IMG/VR virus record: IMGVR_UViG_3300047629_000021
Location: 1 to 41,307 of that record
Strand: one strand, 5' to 3'
DNA from: a virus
Length of the DNA stretch: 41,307 nt
The notes beneath the pieces are model-generated. The model had not been told where the DNA came from and did no database searches. It saw nothing but the letters and a program-made list of their open reading frames with translations. Made by a program: the position numbers and the translations under genes. Positions 15,926 through 22,035 of this stretch are shown here, in pieces. How positions within the stretch are numbered: the stretch's first letter is position 1; each line of letters begins with the position of its first letter.

Positions 15926-16704
15926 AATTTTCCTTTCACTTTGCTTATGGCCAACCGCAATTCATCCGCCGACATCTTGTTAACCGGAACGTCAATCGCG
16001 CATTCGTCAACGAGCCAGCGTTGGGCGATTTTCCAGTTGTCCTGGTCGCCGCGGACGGTCTCAAGGGTCTCCCAGAGTTCAGTGAGCAACGCTTTTGTGT
16101 CACCGGGGACGGTTTTCCGTTTCATCGGGTCGCCCTTGATCTGGGGAACCTGCCCGTCCTTATCCTCTCCCGCCGTGTGAATCCCGAAGGCGTTGCAGAA
16201 GGCATACCGCTTGGCGAACGTCAATGCCCCGGCAACAGCCTGCGCTGGACTCATGAGCGTATTCCGTGAATCAATTGGCACCCGTGCCCGGCTGGTCTCC
16301 GCGTGGCACCCACCCTGTCCGGAATGCTTGACGATGATAATCGCTGTGGCGCTTGTGTTGTCGCAATCGGAATCGAACGTGTACGAAAAGCCGTGTTTTG
16401 AGAGCATGGGCTTGACGGTCACCACGATATGATCGAGTGGGGCGAACGAATATTTATTCTGGGCACCGGCCACCGTCCGGAGGATAACCGGGCATTCAGC
16501 TTGGAACGCCGCCATCGCGTCGTCAAATTCGCGTTTCGCCTGAGCGGCCTTTTCCGCAACGTGGATCTCCCGCAGCCCGCGAATCGTCTCCACTGTGCAT
16601 TTGCCTTCAATGGCCATTCGGTAAAGCTGCATCATTCCGGACGACTCCGGCTCACCGCCGCTTGGTTGAACGGCGAGAGATTCGCGTTTTGCCAGGTCGT
16701 TCAT
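15922..16704 (-). CDS. erf: ERF-family single-strand annealing protein (260 aa)
   Basis: The ERF core spans residues about 55-190: FQAECPVI, KYSFAPLDHIVVTVKPML, GFSYTFDSD, and the signature SPAQAVAGALTFAKRYAFCNAFGI followed by a GEDKDG loop. ERF proteins (prototype in P22) coat single-stranded DNA and anneal complementary strands; in P22 this recircularises the genome by recombination. With the RecE-like exonuclease this gives a RecET/Red-type system. The C-terminal 60 residues are a variable helical tail. The start is in an ATGA overlap with the 56-residue gene. Confidence 0.85.
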   Translation of the reverse strand: MNDLAKRESLAVQPSGGEPESSGMMQLYRMAIEGKCTVETIRGLREIHVAEKAAQAKREFDDAMAAFQAECPVILRTVAGAQNKYSFAPLDHIVVTVKPMLSKHGFSYTFDSDCDNTSATAIIIVKHSGQGGCHAETSRARVPIDSRNTLMSPAQAVAGALTFAKRYAFCNAFGIHTAGEDKDGQVPQIKGDPMKRKTVPGDTKALLTELWETLETVRGDQDNWKIAQRWLVDECAIDVPVNKMSADELRLAISKVKGKL

Positions 16705-16871
16705 GGTTTTTGTACGGTGAGAACAAACACAACTCGGCTTTTGGAGGCATCGAAGAAAGCCTCGACATCGACAATCTTTTCTCCTTTTTCGTGAGGCTTG
16801 AAGTCCTTTGCGAAGTACCCGGCGACTTTCTGAAAATCGACAGCTTCGATCTTGCGGTAGAATTCACTCAT
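16701..16871 (-). CDS. Small protein before erf (56 aa)
   Basis: A 56-codon gene beginning MSEFYRKIEAVDFQKVAGYF and ending with a TGA that overlaps the erf ATG (ATGA). Alternating hydrophobic stretches (KIVDVEAFF, RVVFVLTV) suggest a small beta-alpha fold. No family recognised. Translational coupling suggests a role linked to the annealing protein. Confidence 0.6.
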   Translation of the reverse strand: MSEFYRKIEAVDFQKVAGYFAKDFKPHEKGEKIVDVEAFFDASKSRVVFVLTVQKP

Positions 16872-16904
16872 AGTGTTAAAATGCCAGCCAGCATCCGGTC
16901 TCTG

Positions 16905-17225
16905 TCAACGCCTCGATGTGAGCGGGTTCTGTCCGGGGATGCTAGATGGCAAAATGGATTCACTTAATCGCCCTCCTGATCTGGATTCGGAACAGCCTGA
17001 ACTCGCCGTTGAGTTCAGCCCAGCGGCGAAACACGCCTCGCTACCCGACACACCAGCAAATTGAATCACGGAAGCGGGCAGGATTGGCCTGCCGAGAAAA
17101 AACCGGAGCGACCCGGCTGGTTTCGCGCAAACCTCGCCGCTCCGTGAAATCATCATGACCGCCGCGATAAAACTCCCCGTCATCGCGAGAAGGATCAGGA
17201 ATAGGATGAAGTCGAAAAGTTTCAT
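16905..17225 (-). CDS. Putative small membrane protein (106 aa)
   Basis: The start at 17225 forms an ATGA overlap with the stop of the repeat-containing gene. Residues about 4-26 form a transmembrane helix (FILFLILLAMTGSFIAAVM). The C-terminal half is Ser/Gly/Arg-rich and does not look well structured, so the true end product is less certain than its start. No SD is seen. Confidence 0.45.
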   Translation of the reverse strand: MKLFDFILFLILLAMTGSFIAAVMMISRSGEVCAKPAGSLRFFLGRPILPASVIQFAGVSGSEACFAAGLNSTASSGCSESRSGGRLSESILPSSIPGQNPLTSRR

Positions 17226-18565
17226 GTTTCAATCTCCGGTGCGTATTCTTCGCCGCGTTTGCCGAATGTGCTCGCCACGGCGTTCCTCGCCGTCATGCGC
17301 TGAGGTTCTCCAAAAACCGGCGTTGGCGTGATCCGCAAGAGCGGCCTCAAATCCGGATGCACGCGCAGGAAATAATCTTTGAACACGGGCTCCGACCCGC
17401 AAACGCATTGTGCCATCGGATCGTCTGATTCATCAGTATCAAACTGTACCGTTTTCAACATTCCGCATTTAGCGCAAGGCTCAGGCGTAGAATTGACGAC
17501 CTTGACCATCACCATCGGTTCGTCTCCGGGCATCTCTTTCCGGTACAAGACACCGAAATCGTCTGTGTGAACCTCAGTAGCTCCAGAATCGACCAAATAT
17601 CTCGCCTGGCCGTAACGCTCGATCATTACCCGCCGAACTTCGGCGTTTTGTTGCGCGTCGATCTCCTGCACGGTGATCATCTCGGGCTTTTGAATCACCC
17701 AGGCGGGCAAACGAACTCCATGCGAAGCGAACACACCCCAACCGTCGGCGAACCCAATGGCGGGACCTTTCAGGTTGTGGAGACGGTTTTGAGAGTCGCG
17801 ATGGATCTCGGTTGGACTCGCACAGAAAATAACGATTTCGGAAAACGTCCAGCAAAACGCGCAGGAATTGGCAACCTCGATCAAACCATCAAGTTTAGAA
17901 AATTGGCAGTAGTCTCTGAGTGCCTCGAAATAGGATAGCCATAAGGAGTCGTTCAATTGACCTGGCAGCCACCAATAAAACCAAGACGAATTGGCGAATT
18001 CGCTAATTGATACCAAGACCTGATCGCTGACCTGATCGCGGACCTGAGCGCTGACCTGAGCGCTGACCTGATCGCTGACCTGATCGCTGACCTGAGCGCG
18101 GACCTGAGCGCTGACCTGATCGCTGACCTGATCGCTGACCTGATCGCTGACCTGAGCGCGGACCTGATCGCGGACCTGAGCGCTGACCTGAGCGCGGACC
18201 TGATCGCTGACCTGAGCGCTGACCTGAGCGCGGACCTGAGCGCTGACCTGAGCGCTGACCTGATCGCTGACCTGATCGCTGACCTGATCGCGGACCTGAG
18301 CGCTGACCTGAGCGCGGACCTGAGCGCGGACCTGATCGACGCTACCATTGGCCAATATTCCGCACGCGAGTATCGCCGTATACGGCGAATCCATCCACAC
18401 GCACAACTTGGGCTCAGCGCGGCCAGCCAATCGGTACGCCTTTTTGATCCCCGCCCATGCGCGCAATTTGTCGCCCGGCTGAACCGTTCGCAGGCCCGTT
18501 GCCAACCATTTGTCGCGAATGGCTGGCAGCATCGCCGCCGCCTTTTGTGGAAGCTCGGTAATCAT
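17222..18565 (-). CDS. DUF6745-like protein with 27 tetrapeptide repeats (447 aa)
   Basis: Residues 1-76 are globular; residues 77-184 are 27 consecutive four-residue units [AD]QV[RS] (the last is DQVL); residues 185-447 resemble the DUF6745 family, with WFYWWLPGQ, GPAIGFADGW, HGVRLPAWVI, and NAEVRRVMIERYG. Near the C-terminus CAKC and CVC may bind metal. The family is of unknown function in bacteria and phages. The next gene upstream encodes a GHAH-motif protein that I recall seeing beside such proteins. The repeat DNA is a coding minisatellite and probably varies in length. Confidence 0.65.
   Translation of the reverse strand: MITELPQKAAAMLPAIRDKWLATGLRTVQPGDKLRAWAGIKKAYRLAGRAEPKLCVWMDSPYTAILACGILANGSVDQVRAQVRAQVSAQVRDQVSDQVSDQVSAQVSAQVRAQVSAQVSDQVRAQVSAQVRDQVRAQVSDQVSDQVSDQVSAQVRAQVSDQVSDQVSAQVSAQVRDQVSDQVLVSISEFANSSWFYWWLPGQLNDSLWLSYFEALRDYCQFSKLDGLIEVANSCAFCWTFSEIVIFCASPTEIHRDSQNRLHNLKGPAIGFADGWGVFASHGVRLPAWVIQKPEMITVQEIDAQQNAEVRRVMIERYGQARYLVDSGATEVHTDDFGVLYRKEMPGDEPMVMVKVVNSTPEPCAKCGMLKTVQFDTDESDDPMAQCVCGSEPVFKDYFLRVHPDLRPLLRITPTPVFGEPQRMTARNAVASTFGKRGEEYAPEIET
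18014..18337. repeat. 27 x 12-bp coding minisatellite with two variable positions
   Basis: Plus-strand units follow GA[T/G]CGC[T/G]GACCT: the first choice decides Asp or Ala, the second Ser or Arg. All four combinations occur in irregular order over 27 units (324 bp). Thirteen units carry GATC, one per Asp unit. All other positions are essentially fixed, which points to recent expansion or to homogenisation by recombination. Confidence 0.95.
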
Positions 18566-18566
18566 A

Positions 18567-18899
18567 TCAGTCGGCGACGTTTCTGATCACGGCAGGTGAA
18601 TACTCCATTTGGCGGATGACGCGGTGTTCACCCCGCTTGAGCGGGATCCTTCCATGCTCGTCATGGGTCAGCGCAGCCATGGCTTTCGCAATGTCCAGGA
18701 CGGTGACGCCAGATTCGGTGACGCCCATTTCGACATCTGTGTCGGCGATCGCATGCGCATGGCCGGTTACCTCACCGTGAGCGAGTATCACGCGCCCGTT
18801 TTCGCGCGCAATTGGCGTGACAGCCTCATTGATTTTCGCGATGCGCTCAACGAGCACGTCACCTTGGCGGTACTGGCCTTTGATTCTTTTGGTTTTCAT
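18567..18899 (-). CDS. Conserved GEVTGHAH-motif protein (110 aa)
   Basis: A small protein whose conserved parts are YRQGDVLVERI at the start, AHGEVTGHAHAI in the middle, LTHDEHGRIPLKRGEH, and RQMEYSPAVIRNV at the end. The His-rich motif suggests a small cupin-like or metal-binding beta fold. I recognise it as a widespread family without known function, often beside DUF6745-type proteins as here (from memory). The ATG overlaps the stop of the RHH gene (ATGA). Confidence 0.7.
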   Translation of the reverse strand: MKTKRIKGQYRQGDVLVERIAKINEAVTPIARENGRVILAHGEVTGHAHAIADTDVEMGVTESGVTVLDIAKAMAALTHDEHGRIPLKRGEHRVIRQMEYSPAVIRNVAD

Positions 18900-19069
18900 T
18901 TCATTCCTTTTTTGTGTGCTTCATCGACCGCGAAAAATGCGGTCAAAGCGCGGTTGACCGTCTCCGAGAGCCTGCCCCAAACTCGCGCCTCAGCCCTGAG
19001 CCGCGCGCGGATTTGTGGAGTCGGTTGGAAGGTCACGAGCCTTGGTTTCTTTTTGAAGTGGCGTTTCAC
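18896..19069 (-). CDS. Ribbon-helix-helix-like DNA-binding protein (57 aa)
   Basis: A 57-codon gene with GTG start at 19069 and an ATGA overlap with the GHAH gene. The pattern is an N-terminal basic arm, a beta strand RLVTFQPT, then helix IRARLRAEARVWG and helix SETVNRALTAFF, as in Arc/CopG ribbon-helix-helix dimers. Such proteins usually repress their own promoter through short palindromes; a 12-bp palindrome lies about 50 bases upstream. A likely early-region regulator. Confidence 0.6.
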   Translation of the reverse strand: MKRHFKKKPRLVTFQPTPQIRARLRAEARVWGRLSETVNRALTAFFAVDEAHKKGMK

Positions 19070-19079
19070 TGGTGACAGA

Positions 19080-19108
19080 ATGTTACAAAACGGTTTTTAA
19101 TTCAACAA
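19080..19108 (-). promoter_or_regulatory. Candidate minus-strand promoter for the RHH operon
   Basis: On the minus strand TTGTTG (19108-19103), 17 bases, then TAACAT (19085-19080). It lies in the only sizeable gap (94 bp) of this part of the minus-strand operon, directly before the RHH gene. The distance to GTG 19069 is short, so the mRNA would have almost no leader. Confidence 0.4.
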
Positions 19109-19120
19109 CTATTTTCAAGT

Positions 19121-19136
19121 TACCGTACGGTATACC
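19121..19136. promoter_or_regulatory. Candidate operator: overlapping palindromes TACCGTACGGTATACC
   Basis: TACCGTACGGTA (19121-19132) is a perfect 12-bp palindrome, and GGTATACC (19129-19136) is a second palindrome overlapping it. They lie just upstream of the candidate promoter of the ribbon-helix-helix gene, a usual place for a self-regulating operator. Confidence 0.45.
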
Positions 19137-19163
19137 TGAAAACATTGGTCGGAATGCCTGTTT

Positions 19164-19547
19164 TTATTTACCGCCAAGCGCAGCGCGGGCTTTGTTGAGC
19201 GCCCAATCGCGATTTCTTTGGGTGGTGTAAATCTCAACGCCGTCAGTCAATACGGTTCCGGCGAGCGCTGATGCGCACGCCTCCAACGCCTCCCTCAACT
19301 TCGCGTTCTCGGCGACAAGGCGGTCGTGGTTGTTGCAGGCGAGGACGATGAAGGCGCGGTATTCGTCCGTCGTTTTGTCAGTGAGTCCGCTCAGGTAGTG
19401 ACTGGAAAAGACAACGTGATTGTCGATTCGAAGCTCCTGCTTGCGCGGGGATCTCGGGTCAAACTGATTCACGCGTTCTATGATGATCTGGCAGCGCCCG
19501 ACTTCGCGGGCGGGTTGTTCACTTTTCATGGTTTTCATGGTGTTCAT
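19164..19547 (-). CDS. Early protein of unknown function (127 aa)
   Basis: It begins with three closely spaced Met codons (MNTMKTMKSEQ), so the start is uncertain within 18 bases. It has a central helix NNHDRLVAENAKLREAL that looks like a short coiled coil and a C-terminal RNRDWALNKARAAL helix. No known domain. It ends before the 94-bp gap that holds the RHH promoter region. Confidence 0.6.
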   Translation of the reverse strand: MNTMKTMKSEQPAREVGRCQIIIERVNQFDPRSPRKQELRIDNHVVFSSHYLSGLTDKTTDEYRAFIVLACNNHDRLVAENAKLREALEACASALAGTVLTDGVEIYTTQRNRDWALNKARAALGGK

Positions 19548-19549
19548 GC

Positions 19550-19894
19550 TTAAGCGGCCACCGCGTATCCGTCCTCATCACCGCCCATCGTGTTTCCGCG
19601 CACGACCATTCCGCCGTGGTTATGCAACCGAAACACCGGCCCGCGAGGGTCTCCGCCGATGACTGCTCGGAGGTGGAATGGCTGAAGGATTGTATTCGCT
19701 TTGAACGTTAGACGTTCTTTGAGTTTTTCAAACGTCTCCTGTGTGATGTCACCATTGCACAGCGCGACGGCGATCGATTGCGCCCGTGTCGCGAGCCGCG
19801 ACAGTTCAACGCATGTTTTCGCCGTCGTGTAAACGGACACGTTTTCCATACGACGGCCAAGCATGACGGCGAGTTCTGCAAGTTCTTGTTTCAT
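19550..19894 (-). CDS. Early protein of unknown function (114 aa)
   Basis: I chose ATG 19894, in an ATGA overlap with the upstream gene; a longer in-frame reading would overlap that gene entirely. Residues 1-75 are helical (MKQELAELAVMLGRRME and following), and residues 80-114 are Gly/His-rich (FRLHNHGGMVVRGN). I do not recognise the family. Confidence 0.6.
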   Translation of the reverse strand: MKQELAELAVMLGRRMENVSVYTTAKTCVELSRLATRAQSIAVALCNGDITQETFEKLKERLTFKANTILQPFHLRAVIGGDPRGPVFRLHNHGGMVVRGNTMGGDEDGYAVAA

Positions 19895-20220
19895 GTTTTG
19901 ATTTCGATTATTGCGGCTTCTCCAGCCGCTCGGATTGCCTCCAGGATCTCCGACAATCGCGCCGGGTCCAGGAGGAAAGTGCGTGGATGAACCGAGTTCC
20001 GCCGACAATAGTCGGCCAGCGGATAAGAGGAAGCCTGCATGAGCACGATCTCCGCAAGCTGCTCCTTGGGCGCCAAGTCGCGGTAATGCGCGTTCACCGC
20101 GGCTTTCACGTCGGATTTGAGGGTCAGGGTGATCATAGTCCACTCTCCGTCACTGACCCATCGCGCAATCCCGAGCAACAATCGCAGTGTGCGTGCCGAT
20201 AGTACGCCAGGCCGCGTCAT
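19891..20220 (-). CDS. Early protein of unknown function (109 aa, or 81 aa from an internal start)
   Basis: ATG 20220 overlaps the stop of the 42-residue gene (ATGA), but an internal ATG at 20136 has a better ribosome site (GGAG) and would begin MITLTLKSDVKAAV. The shorter form is a helical protein with AHYRDLAPKEQLAEIVLMQA and YCRRNSVHPRTFLLD. No known domain. Confidence 0.55.
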   Translation of the reverse strand: MTRPGVLSARTLRLLLGIARWVSDGEWTMITLTLKSDVKAAVNAHYRDLAPKEQLAEIVLMQASSYPLADYCRRNSVHPRTFLLDPARLSEILEAIRAAGEAAIIEIKT

Positions 20221-20345
20221 GTCGTGGCGTACTGCCGGCCCAAATGGTCACGCATGACGATTTTACCTGCATCCATCTTGGCGTTGCACGCCGAGCAGAC
20301 GTAGATTTCTTCTCCGGGGCCAGACTGTAGTGTGATCAATTTCAT
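20217..20345 (-). CDS. Tiny Cys-containing protein (42 aa)
   Basis: A 42-codon gene with a good ribosome site (GGGAAGG just before ATG) and an ATGA overlap at its stop. It has a single CSAC pair and a basic C-terminus (KIVMRDHLGRQYA), half of a zinc ribbon, so it may act as a dimer. It is the first gene after the inverted-repeat region at 20367-20434. Confidence 0.55.
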   Translation of the reverse strand: MKLITLQSGPGEEIYVCSACNAKMDAGKIVMRDHLGRQYATT

Positions 20346-20366
20346 ACCTTCCCTTTAGCGCCATCC

Positions 20367-20434
20367 GTGCCAATCAATTTTGAGAATCGTGTTTCGTTGT
20401 GGTTACAATAACTTATAAAGGTTGGCACGATTCT
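20367..20434. promoter_or_regulatory. Compound inverted repeats, candidate operator
   Basis: AGAATCGTG (20383-20391) is inverted at 20426-20434 (CACGATTCT), and GTGCCAA (20367-20373) is inverted at 20422-20428 (TTGGCAC). On the right the two elements are fused as TTGGCACGATTCT; on the left they are separated and in the other order. An AT-rich stretch (ACAATAACTTATAAAG) lies between. It sits in the 135-bp gap before the 42-residue gene and is a likely binding site for a regulator. Confidence 0.5.
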
Positions 20435-20480
20435 TGTTTCGCGGTTTAGATTCGCAAACGTGAGAATGCGATGAGATTTC

Positions 20481-20969
20481 TCAGGAATGAGAATCCTGAA
20501 TCCGATCCGCGCGCGCAGTGTCCCCGGCGGCTAGCGCTGCGCAATACTGCGTCTCGCCCGGCAGCGGAGTGCCTGGCCGCGAGAGCCGGCGCCGAGCTTT
20601 TTTCACGGCGCGCTGCTGCGCCATCCAGCGCGCCTTGTAGCCGCGCCGAAAAATCTCCTGCATCTTGTCCTGATACTTTTGGCCGTTCAAAATCAGCCAT
20701 CCTTCCGGGGTCCGCGCAATCCGGCGTCCTTCGTGTGGCTGGTCCGAGTTTCGACGGTCTGGTGACTCAAGGACATTGATCGCCGCGCGTACGTCATCAA
20801 GCGCAAGGTTCGCGGAGCGTGCCGCGCCTTCGATGGTTTTGCAGCGAAAAATATGATCTCTGTCCTTGAGCGAAAGCATCGTCAAAAAAACAAGTCTTGT
20901 CGCTGCGGATTCCTCCCAAAGAGAGGAGTTTATGACCGGGGAGAAAATCGGCACAAATGACTCAGTCAT
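20481..20969 (-). CDS. Winged-helix-like early protein, possible regulator or replication organiser (162 aa)
   Basis: First gene of the minus-strand arm. I chose ATG 20969 because a reading from TTG 21005 would run through the -35-like TTGACA. Residues 1-95 resemble a family of phage winged-helix proteins: FSPVINSSLWEESAATRLVF, MLSLKDRDHIF, then SANLALDDVRAAINVLESPD, and a beta hairpin ending WLILNGQKYQDKM. The C-terminal 60 residues are very basic. Such proteins occur near replication genes or as regulators; its promoter-proximal place suits either. Confidence 0.65.
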   Translation of the reverse strand: MTESFVPIFSPVINSSLWEESAATRLVFLTMLSLKDRDHIFRCKTIEGAARSANLALDDVRAAINVLESPDRRNSDQPHEGRRIARTPEGWLILNGQKYQDKMQEIFRRGYKARWMAQQRAVKKARRRLSRPGTPLPGETQYCAALAAGDTARADRIQDSHS

Positions 20970-21130
20970 GAGCGTAAATGTCAACCAAACATCGACGACT
21001 GTCAACCGTGGACTTTAGTGTATATCTTAAGCTGAAGCTGAAGCTTTACACTACAGGTGGTGGTTTCCAGCCTGAAAAATATTGTGCGAATACCTCTTGA
21101 CTCCCCATAAAATCGGGTGTAATTCGCAAG
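20970..21130. promoter_or_regulatory. Divergent early/late control region
   Basis: On the minus strand there are two TTGACA boxes 21 bases apart (one at 21005-21000) just before the winged-helix gene. On the plus strand TTGACT (21097-21102) and TGTAAT (21118-21123) with a 15-base spacer could drive the late genes. Between them TAGTGTA (21016-21022) is inverted as TACACTA (21047-21053), and enclosed in this is a GCTGAA tandem (21031-21045). This is the one place in the genome where the two transcription arms diverge. Confidence 0.5.
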
Positions 21131-21132
21131 CA

Positions 21133-21594
21133 GTGATCGCCAAATCCATCAGCCTCGCTATCGCTCGCGCTATCTGCGCTGATATCGTCCTCGGTGTATC
21201 CGCTAGGGTCTCCTGCGCTGCTCATGGCATCGATGATGGTACATGGTCGCGACTCACGGGTACAGGGCCAGGATCTGACGACACTCTGAGACAGCTACGC
21301 GCGCGAGCCCGCCGAGACCTCTGTGCCAGGCTGCTCGCACTCGCTGAGTCCGGAGGCAAGGGCTCCGCTGCTGCGATGTGGACGCTGGAGCGAGTGATGC
21401 GAGAGGACTACGGTCGCCAGCCTGATGTGCAGCTAGCACTCAGCCAGACTATGCTTGCGAGCGGCAACAGTGATCCGACCGCCGAGCAGATCGCTGCGGT
21501 ACTCCGCAAGCTGGCCCAGGACGAGATTGCTGGTGCATCGCGGGTGCAAATCGACGTAAAGTCTTCCAGTTCCAACGAAACTAACGGAATATAA
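21133..21594 (+). CDS. Putative terminase small subunit (153 aa)
   Basis: It lies two positions before terminase large subunit in the usual order. The N-terminus looks like a helix-turn-helix (VLGVSARVSCAAHGIDDGTW), then an arginine-rich helical oligomerisation segment (LRQLRARARRDLCARLLALA) and EESGGKGSAAAMW-type features common in small terminases, which recognise the packaging site. No ATG start is available: GTG 21133 follows the candidate promoter; TTG 21082 would add 17 residues. Neither has a ribosome site. Confidence 0.6.
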   Translation: MIAKSISLAIARAICADIVLGVSARVSCAAHGIDDGTWSRLTGTGPGSDDTLRQLRARARRDLCARLLALAESGGKGSAAAMWTLERVMREDYGRQPDVQLALSQTMLASGNSDPTAEQIAAVLRKLAQDEIAGASRVQIDVKSSSSNETNGI

Positions 21595-21783
21595 GTGATG
21601 TTGTGCGAATATGAGTGAATATACCCAATTCAGTCCGTCGGCCAGTCTGCCACACCGGCTCTCTCACCTAGCGCGGGCTGTCAGGGCGTGGCGCCGGGCC
21701 ACCACCCGAGGGGCACCCCCACCGGCCCATGTCGAGCGTACAGGCATCCCCTCTCAAATTTTTTCACAGCCAAATTCAAGGGA

Positions 21784-21857
21784 CGCAGGTGAATCGGACG
21801 GCTCAGATGCGAGTCTCATAAACTCGATAACCGGTTCGACTCCGGTACCTGCAACCA
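21784..21857 (+). tRNA. tRNA-Met-like (anticodon CAT), CCA encoded
   Basis: The cloverleaf can be folded by eye. Acceptor CGCAGGT pairs with ACCTGCA except for the first pair, C1 opposite A72, as in bacterial initiator tRNA. The anticodon stem is CGAGT/ACTCG around loop CTCATAA, with CAT at 21817-21819. The T arm is ACCGG-TTCGACT-CCGGT. Discriminator A and CCA are encoded. The D stem is weak (ATC/GAT), position 8 is G where T is usual, and the three G:C pairs typical of initiator anticodon stems are missing. A real but divergent tRNA is likely. Confidence 0.65.
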
Positions 21858-21865
21858 ATTTCAAC

Positions 21866-21953
21866 AGGGCGGTAGTGCAAATCCAGCACGCGGGGCAGCC
21901 AATTTTAGACGAATGGCCCCGAGATGGTGGTGAGAATCCATCCTGCCCTGCCA
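21866..21953 (+). tRNA. tRNA-like structure with enlarged anticodon arm, CCA encoded
   Basis: Starts 8 bases after the previous tRNA. Acceptor AGGGCGG pairs with CTGCCCT (one G-T), followed by discriminator G and CCA. TA at positions 8-9 and a D stem GTGC/GCAC are normal, but the D loop lacks GG. The T stem is GGTGG/CCATC around TGAGAAT, a non-standard loop. The anticodon arm is 31 bases, with CGGGG/CCCCG closing a 21-base loop that contains TTTAGAC (possible anticodon TAG, leucine). The anticodon is therefore uncertain; it may be a degenerate tRNA or a tRNA mimic. Confidence 0.45.
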
Positions 21954-21959
21954 ATTTAA

Positions 21960-22025
21960 CCGCCGACATGGTAGCAGGCACGCACGGGTTACAGGACCGA
22001 GAAGCGACTGCGAGAGTATCGGCGG
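21960..22025 (+). ncRNA. Inverted repeat before terminase, possible RNA structure over the ribosome site
   Basis: CCGCCGA (21960-21966) and TCGGCGG (22019-22025) are perfect complements separated by 52 bases, about tRNA size, but no CCA follows and the inner arms do not fold well. The right arm overlaps the GGCGGGGA that forms the ribosome site of terminase large subunit (ATG 22036). It may be a decayed third tRNA or a translational control element. Confidence 0.35.
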
Positions 22026-22035
22026 GGATTTTACA

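Larger units (their letters stand above)
21595..22035. other. Gap of 440 bp before terminase large subunit, with structured RNA elements
   Basis: No convincing protein gene. Two tRNA-like elements (21784-21857 and 21866-21953) and an inverted repeat (21960-22025) are described separately. The first 180 bases contain GC-rich sequence with the inverted pair GGGCC/GGCCC (about 21696-21770). The TTGTGCGAATA repeat at 21601-21611 matches one at 21082-21092. Confidence 0.6.

Noticed and set aside
18014-18337. Regular repeats that could be taken for a CRISPR array
   Set aside because: The period is 12 bp with no spacers, and the units encode an in-frame tetrapeptide repeat inside a larger gene.
17953-18348. 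A 131-codon frame of RSALRSAIRS-type repeats
   Set aside because: It is another reading frame of the tetrapeptide minisatellite and has no non-repeat domain.
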